Positions 59,492 to 64,000 of a stretch of 64,000 bases of DNA are shown here, piece by piece. Numbering within the stretch: the first letter of the stretch is position 1; the number at the start of each line of letters is the position of its first letter. The position numbers were made by a program, and so were the translations under genes. Origin of the DNA: an uncultured Chitinophaga sp. (GTDB taxonomy: Bacteria > Bacteroidota > Bacteroidia > Chitinophagales > Chitinophagaceae); NCBI RefSeq assembly GCF_902168175.1, contig NZ_CABHOU010000025.1:186001-250000 (forward strand), given 5' to 3'. Below the pieces are notes generated by a model, which ran no database searches, had not been told where the DNA came from, and saw nothing but the letters and a program-made list of their open reading frames with translations.

Positions 59492-62101
59492 ATGGCAAAA
59501 AACAAATCGGAAGAAACGCCCCTCATGTTACAGCATAAGGCCATCAAAACCAAGTACCCGGATGCGGTACTGCTGTTCAGGGTGGGCGACTTTTATGAAA
59601 CTTTTAATGAAGATGCGGTCATTGCAGCCCAGGTGTTAGGGATCGTACTCACCAAAAGGGCCAATGGTTCTGCGTCTTATATAGATCTGGCAGGTTTCCC
59701 CTACCATTCCCTGGACACTTACCTGCACAAACTCGTTAAAGCAGGTTACCGGGTAGCCGTTTGCGACCAGCTTGAAGATCCCAAAACGGTGAAAGGCATC
59801 GTTAAACGCGGCGTAACCGAAATGGTAACGCCTGGCGTAGCCGTAAACGATAAACTGCTCGATAACTCCACCAACAACTTCCTGGCCGCTGTACATATCG
59901 GTGAAAACACCACGGGCGTATCCTTCCTGGATATTTCTACCGGCGAGTTCTTCGTAGCACAGGGCAACACCGAATATATCGACAAACTGCTGCAAAGCTT
60001 CCGCCCCGCAGAAGTACTGTTCCCCAAACAACAACAAAAGAATTTCCGGAGCCTGTTCGGGACCAGGTTCTATACTTATACGCTGGAGGAATGGATTTTC
60101 ACCACCACCTACGCCAATGAGATCCTGCTCCGCCACTTCGAAACCCATTCCCTCAAAGGTTTTGGTATTGAAGGGCTGGATGAGGCGGTAATAGCTGCAG
60201 GAGCCACGCTGCATTACCTGAAAGATACGGAACACCCGAACCTGCAGCATATCACCAGCATACAACGTATAGACCAGGACGATTTCCTTTGGATGGACCG
60301 CTTCACCATCCGCAACCTCGAACTGCTGCACAGCAACGTGGAAAACGGCAAATCGCTGCTTTCTGTGCTGGACAATACTGTATCGCCAATGGGCGCCAGG
60401 CTGCTCAAACGCTGGATCGTATTTCCCCTCCGCGATATTACGCTCATTAATGAACGCCTGGATGCGGTAGAACTGTTCATCAAACAATCGGATCTTGCCA
60501 AAACCCTGCATCATCATTTAAAGCAGGTAGGCGATCTGGAAAGGCTGGTGTCGAAAATACCACTGAAGAAAATTAATCCACGTGAAGTAATGCAGCTGGC
60601 CCGCTCGCTGCAACAGGTAATCGCCATTAAGGAACTGCTGCATAAAAACGGCAACAGTTACCTCGAACGGCTTAACGAACAGTTGAACCCGTGTAACCAC
60701 ATCCTCGAAAAAATATTGCATGATATTTCCGACAATCCGCCGGTGCTGGCCAATAAAGGCGGTGCGATCCGTGAAGGTGTGCATGAAGAACTCGATAAAC
60801 TGAGAAAGATCGCCAATTCGGGCAAGGAATACCTGCTGCAAATACAACAGAAGGAAAGTGAAGCTACAGGCATTCCATCTCTTAAAATAGCATTCAACAA
60901 CGTGTTCGGTTATTATCTGGAAGTAACCAACACGCACAAAAATAAAGTACCACCTGAGTGGATCCGTAAACAAACGCTGGCGAATGCCGAACGTTACATT
61001 ACGCCGGAACTAAAGGAGTACGAAGAAAAAATTGTAGGTGCGGAAGAAAAGATCCTTGTGCTGGAAATACAACTGTTCGAAGCATTACTGGCGCAGTTGC
61101 AGGACTATATACAGCCGGTGCAGTTAAACGCACAGGTAATGGGTAAACTGGATTGCCTGCTTTGTTTTGCGAACAATGCGGTGCAGAACAAATACCGCCG
61201 CCCTAATGTAACTGAAAGTGAAACCCTGGAAATACAGGATGGCCGCCACCCCGTAATTGAAAAGGGCCTGACCCCGGGAGAAGCCTATGTAGCCAATGAC
61301 CTGCTGCTGAACAAAGAAGATCAGCAGGTGATCATTCTTACCGGCCCCAACATGAGTGGTAAATCGGCGCTGCTGCGGCAAACGGCTATTATCACACTGA
61401 TGTCGCATATGGGCAGTTTTGTTCCGGCAAGCCGTGCGGATATTGGTCTTACCGACAAAATATTTACCCGCGTGGGTGCCTCCGATAACCTCAGTGGTGG
61501 CGAATCGACCTTCATGGTGGAAATGAATGAAACGGCGAGTATCATCAATAATATTACGCCGCGCAGCCTGATCATACTCGATGAAATTGGTCGTGGTACC
61601 AGCACCTATGATGGCATTTCCATTGCCTGGAGCATCGTAGAGTACCTGCACGACATGACCTTACATCGCCCCAAAACCCTTTTCGCCACTCACTATCATG
61701 AGCTGAACGAACTGGAAAACAAACATAACCGCGTAAAAAACTTCCATATCACGAATAAGGAAGTAGGCAATAAGATAATTTTCCTCCGTAAACTGGCATC
61801 GGGCGGTAGTCGCCATAGCTTTGGTATTCATGTAGCCAGGATTGCAGGCATGCCTCCACAGCTTATTCAACGGGCTGATGAAATATTATTGCAACTCGAA
61901 GCCAAACATATCGATGCGCCGTTAGAACAAACGGTGAAAGACATTGCATCTGCTCCGCCTAGAATGCAGCTTAGCATTTTTGACACGCACAGCGATACGT
62001 TCAAACAAATGCGCGAAATGCTGGAAGCTGTGGACATAAACCGCCTAACGCCGGTTGAAGCACTGCTGAAGCTGAATGAGATTAAGGGGTTATTGAGTTA
62101 A
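59492..62101 (+). CDS. mutS: DNA mismatch repair protein MutS
   Basis: MutS recognises base mismatches and small loops and recruits MutL. The protein is 869 residues from the ATG at 59492, the family-like start MAKNKSEETPLMLQHKAIK; the in-frame TTG 36 nt upstream is part of the promoter instead. The mismatch-reading motif is LLFRVGDFYETF (Phe-x-Glu type). The ATPase contains Walker A GPNMSGKSALLRQ, DNLSGGESTFMVEMNETA, Walker B LIILDEIGRGTSTYDG and the TLFATHYHEL switch. The C-terminal helix-turn-helix dimer region is present. No MutL gene is nearby. Confidence 0.96.
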   Translation: MAKNKSEETPLMLQHKAIKTKYPDAVLLFRVGDFYETFNEDAVIAAQVLGIVLTKRANGSASYIDLAGFPYHSLDTYLHKLVKAGYRVAVCDQLEDPKTVKGIVKRGVTEMVTPGVAVNDKLLDNSTNNFLAAVHIGENTTGVSFLDISTGEFFVAQGNTEYIDKLLQSFRPAEVLFPKQQQKNFRSLFGTRFYTYTLEEWIFTTTYANEILLRHFETHSLKGFGIEGLDEAVIAAGATLHYLKDTEHPNLQHITSIQRIDQDDFLWMDRFTIRNLELLHSNVENGKSLLSVLDNTVSPMGARLLKRWIVFPLRDITLINERLDAVELFIKQSDLAKTLHHHLKQVGDLERLVSKIPLKKINPREVMQLARSLQQVIAIKELLHKNGNSYLERLNEQLNPCNHILEKILHDISDNPPVLANKGGAIREGVHEELDKLRKIANSGKEYLLQIQQKESEATGIPSLKIAFNNVFGYYLEVTNTHKNKVPPEWIRKQTLANAERYITPELKEYEEKIVGAEEKILVLEIQLFEALLAQLQDYIQPVQLNAQVMGKLDCLLCFANNAVQNKYRRPNVTESETLEIQDGRHPVIEKGLTPGEAYVANDLLLNKEDQQVIILTGPNMSGKSALLRQTAIITLMSHMGSFVPASRADIGLTDKIFTRVGASDNLSGGESTFMVEMNETASIINNITPRSLIILDEIGRGTSTYDGISIAWSIVEYLHDMTLHRPKTLFATHYHELNELENKHNRVKNFHITNKEVGNKIIFLRKLASGGSRHSFGIHVARIAGMPPQLIQRADEILLQLEAKHIDAPLEQTVKDIASAPPRMQLSIFDTHSDTFKQMREMLEAVDINRLTPVEALLKLNEIKGLLS

Positions 62102-62113
62102 AGTATATGAAAT

Positions 62114-62152
62114 AAAAAGAGGCTGTCTCATAGCGATGCGCAGCCTCTTTTT
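62114..62152. terminator. Bidirectional terminator after mutS
   Basis: AAAAAGAGGCTG and CAGCCTCTTTTT form a perfect 12-bp stem with a 15-nt loop between convergent genes. Confidence 0.88.
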
Positions 62153-62196
62153 ATGCTGGTACCTGAATTCGTTTAAGCCATCCTCAGCGCCTTCCT

Positions 62197-63498
62197 TTAC
62201 AGTTCCCGGGCTTCGTCTCCGGGCTGGTATGGCAGGAATACCATTAGTAGCGTAAGCATTTCATCCGTCGTTTTCATATCCCCTGCAGAGAACACCATCT
62301 TGGGCGGGCTTGAAGGATTGTTAGGATTGCCGGCAGTGTTATCATAAGTACCTTCCACCGTCAACACACTTTTCTCCGGTATTTTCACCAGTGTTTTAAA
62401 GCGATATATTTCCTGCCAGCGGAAATCCCAGTCGGGAATATTTACCAGTTTAATGGTATCGCCTGCAGGAGTAACAGCATACGCTTTAAATGATTTACCC
62501 AGCACGTGCATATGCGGCCAAACATATAACAGCGACTGGTCCATCATTGGCGTAGTAACCTTTACCTTAAAGGTTTTCACCTGGTTAGCCGGAATGTAAA
62601 ACATCGGCTGAATATCCTTTTCTCCTATTCCTCCCGAACCAATACTAATGACCTTCACCTCACGTTTTACAGGCGTTTTCTTGAAGAACAGGTTGATTGA
62701 TGCTACGTTCTTTTCATCCTTCGCTATCGGCGCATAATGGATAGTAAGCAATACTACTCCCCTCTTAGGCATAATCCATCCCATATCTTTCGGGTACGAC
62801 TCGTAAGTTGTACCAGGTATCCACCCGCCGTAATAAGTCATCTTCTTCTTAAAAGGAAGGTATTGATCATATTTAGTACGATCGTCTTCCGTAAGATTGA
62901 TAAAGGGCGCAGGTGTTTTTATATCGATACTTTCTTCCACGGGGTGTATGGCGAAATTTGCGTGGTGAATCGTTTGTTTGTTGTTGGATACGAACTCTAG
63001 GGCTTCCACGTTCATGGAATCGCCCAGTTCGAATGGTATTTTAAATACGATGAAACGTTCGAGGTTATCTCCCTTCACTTCATAAGCCTGATCGATAGTG
63101 AGGGTGAGATCCGGTTTGCGGGGATATTGCGTTCCGGCAATAAACGCAGGTGTTTTAGGGGCAGGGCCTTTGCCTTCCGGCGCCTTTTGATCTACCCACT
63201 TTTTGATGCGGTCTACTTCCGCATCACTCAGTTTACGTTCGTTGGCGAAAGTAGTGTAGTGAGGATCGGGCTTCCATGGCGGCATGTAACCACTTACCAC
63301 CACATCTTTAATAAATGATGCGCGTTTTGCCACGTCCTGGTAGGTAATGAGTGAGAATGGCGCAGCTTCTCCCGGCCGGTGGCACGGTGTGCAACTGCGG
63401 TGAATAATGGGAGCAATATCTTTATTGAAAGTGATATCCTGCGCGCCTGCAAAATGGGCGCTCAGTATTAAACACAGAAAGGCGAGGCGTTTGAACAT
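62197..63498 (-). CDS. Cytochrome c fused to a PHM-like di-copper monooxygenase domain
   Basis: The 433-residue protein has a signal peptide (about 1-19) and a c-type cytochrome domain (about 20-110) with heme motif SCTPCH (Cys36, Cys39, His40). Residues about 125-430 match the type II ascorbate-dependent copper monooxygenase fold. All six ligands known from peptidyl-glycine hydroxylating monooxygenase have counterparts: His178-His179 (IHHANF), His254 (LTIHYAP), His329 and His331 (WPHMHV), Met414 (TTDEML). A heme on the same chain could feed electrons to the copper. It acts outside the cytoplasm on an unknown substrate. The redoxin gene ends 3 nt upstream on the same strand. Confidence 0.85.
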   Translation of the reverse strand: MFKRLAFLCLILSAHFAGAQDITFNKDIAPIIHRSCTPCHRPGEAAPFSLITYQDVAKRASFIKDVVVSGYMPPWKPDPHYTTFANERKLSDAEVDRIKKWVDQKAPEGKGPAPKTPAFIAGTQYPRKPDLTLTIDQAYEVKGDNLERFIVFKIPFELGDSMNVEALEFVSNNKQTIHHANFAIHPVEESIDIKTPAPFINLTEDDRTKYDQYLPFKKKMTYYGGWIPGTTYESYPKDMGWIMPKRGVVLLTIHYAPIAKDEKNVASINLFFKKTPVKREVKVISIGSGGIGEKDIQPMFYIPANQVKTFKVKVTTPMMDQSLLYVWPHMHVLGKSFKAYAVTPAGDTIKLVNIPDWDFRWQEIYRFKTLVKIPEKSVLTVEGTYDNTAGNPNNPSSPPKMVFSAGDMKTTDEMLTLLMVFLPYQPGDEAREL

Positions 63499-63501
63499 AC
63501 G

Positions 63502-64000
63502 TTAAAATTCGTTGATTAAGCAACCAATAGGTTCGGTGTTAGTTTGTTTAACAGTGGCGCCGGCGGCGAGGCTACCGATGGCGGAAGAAAGATAATGCTC
63601 ACTGGCACGGGCTCTCTTTTTGCCCAGGGCAGTCACCCAGTTATCGATAAGGCCGCGGTAATACACCTGGCCCGCGTGATCCAGCACAACAGCTTCCGGC
63701 GTAACCGTTGCCTGCAACGCTTTCACCAGCTTCATATTTTTATCCGTCAGTATAGGGAACCGTATTTGATAGTCGTCGGCAAACTTAGTGATCTGCTTAC
63801 TGCTATAGGTATTGCCGGGTATGATCCCGTAGAAATTAACCGATGGGTTTTGCTGTTGCAGTGTTTGTAGAACAGGGCTGTAGTTTTTACAGAGCGGGCA
63901 TTCGGGAGAGAGAAATACGAAAACGGTGCCGGCTTTACCAGGTGTGATATAGGCCGTTTCTCCATTCGTTTTTAGTAAGCGGTAAGACTTGATAACAGGT
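63502..64000 (-). CDS. Redoxin (thioredoxin-like), 5' part beyond the window
   Basis: The frame is open to the end of the window and reads a thioredoxin-like domain: GKAGTVFVFLSPECPLCKNYSPVLQ with active-site Cys-Pro-Leu-Cys, then FYGIIPGNTYSSKQITKFADDYQIRFPILTD, VTPEAVVLDHAGQVYYRGLIDNW with the cis-Pro (VTPEAV), and a short C-terminal tail. The true start lies before position 64000 of the minus strand, so about 165 residues are visible. An ATG at 63735 is internal. It is probably exported and may reduce or assist the cytochrome/copper protein encoded 3 nt downstream, since it is co-oriented and nearly overlapping. Confidence 0.9.
   Translation of the reverse strand, partial: PVIKSYRLLKTNGETAYITPGKAGTVFVFLSPECPLCKNYSPVLQTLQQQNPSVNFYGIIPGNTYSSKQITKFADDYQIRFPILTDKNMKLVKALQATVTPEAVVLDHAGQVYYRGLIDNWVTALGKKRARASEHYLSSAIGSLAAGATVKQTNTEPIGCLINEF

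Noticed and set aside
59636..60517. A 293-codon frame antisense to mutS
   Set aside because: MutS motifs run continuously through the region on the plus strand; the antisense translation has no family features.
63502..63965. A frameshifted or split redoxin gene, because two short frames (63502-63735 and 63747-63965) are seen
   Set aside because: The frame of the first is open to the window end and reads one continuous thioredoxin domain; the second is a shadow in another frame.

Overview
The window looks like chromosome from a member of the Bacteroidota, most likely a Chitinophagaceae bacterium related to Chitinophaga. This rests on protein families and on regulatory style. There is an outer-membrane beta-barrel receptor with a carboxypeptidase-like N-terminus, a gliding-motility/T9SS type B C-terminal domain, GH29, GH95 and GH20 glycosidases, a RskA-type anti-sigma gene, and a short fused DAHP synthase/chorismate mutase. 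Many starts are preceded by the Bacteroidota -7 promoter element TAnnTTTG and few by a Shine-Dalgarno sequence. I saw no rRNA, tRNA, CRISPR array, transposase or phage gene.

Layout. 1-9.8 kb (mostly + strand): the 3' part of gcvP, a receptor-like beta-barrel protein, a DinB-fold protein, a small membrane protein, an S15-type hydrolase, a secreted lipocalin-like protein and a lipoprotein FKBP isomerase. 10-17.8 kb (- strand): a seven-gene aromatic amino acid operon, pheA, aminotransferase, tyrA, DAHP synthase-chorismate mutase, aroB, aroA, aroC. It is preceded by two unannotated leader peptides made largely of Phe and Tyr codons, each followed by an intrinsic terminator. 17.8-18.5 kb: a repeat-bearing gap. 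18.5-21.7 kb: a small repetitive lipoprotein, an ECF sigma factor next to a membrane protein joining an anti-sigma-like N-terminus to a trypsin-like protease, a secreted carboxypeptidase-regulatory-like protein and CsbD. 21.7-27.6 kb (- strand): a xylose module of sodium/sugar symporter, xylulokinase, xylose isomerase and aldose 1-epimerase. 27.8-32.9 kb: GH95 and GH29 alpha-L-fucosidases and a FAD oxidoreductase. 33.1-34.1 kb: a lone GT2 glycosyltransferase.

34.2-42.1 kb (- strand): the branched-chain operon ilvE-ilvD-ilvB-ilvN-ilvC-ilvA, also led by an unannotated leader peptide (rich in Ile, Val and Leu) and a strong terminator. 42.3-49.8 kb: an aminoglycoside-phosphotransferase-fold sugar kinase with a sugar-1-phosphate nucleotidyltransferase, divergent from GH29 fucosidase, GH20 hexosaminidase, a PLP deaminase-like enzyme and a secreted unknown. 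49.8-50.4 kb: a gene-free block bounded by a perfect 22-bp inverted repeat and sharing its repeat family with the 18 kb gap. 50.4-62.1 kb: lipB, an RluA-type pseudouridine synthase, a large T9SS-type surface protein, a secreted unknown, a sigma/RskA anti-sigma pair, def, ruvX, a UbiA prenyltransferase, a TrmH-type methyltransferase and mutS. 62.2-64 kb: a c-type cytochrome fused to a PHM-like di-copper monooxygenase fold, with an upstream redoxin cut by the window end.

The strongest new observation is regulatory. Three leader-peptide attenuators were read directly from the DNA: two in series before the aromatic operon and one before the ilv operon. Each has a leader ORF enriched in codons for the operon's own product, a terminator downstream, and a segment at the end of the leader ORF that can pair with the 5' arm of the terminator. 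Secondary points of interest are the heme/di-copper fusion, the anti-sigma/protease fusion, the 11-bp tandem repeats tied to a dispersed 22-bp motif, and several genes whose -7 element lies only 4-5 nt before the start codon, suggesting leaderless transcripts.
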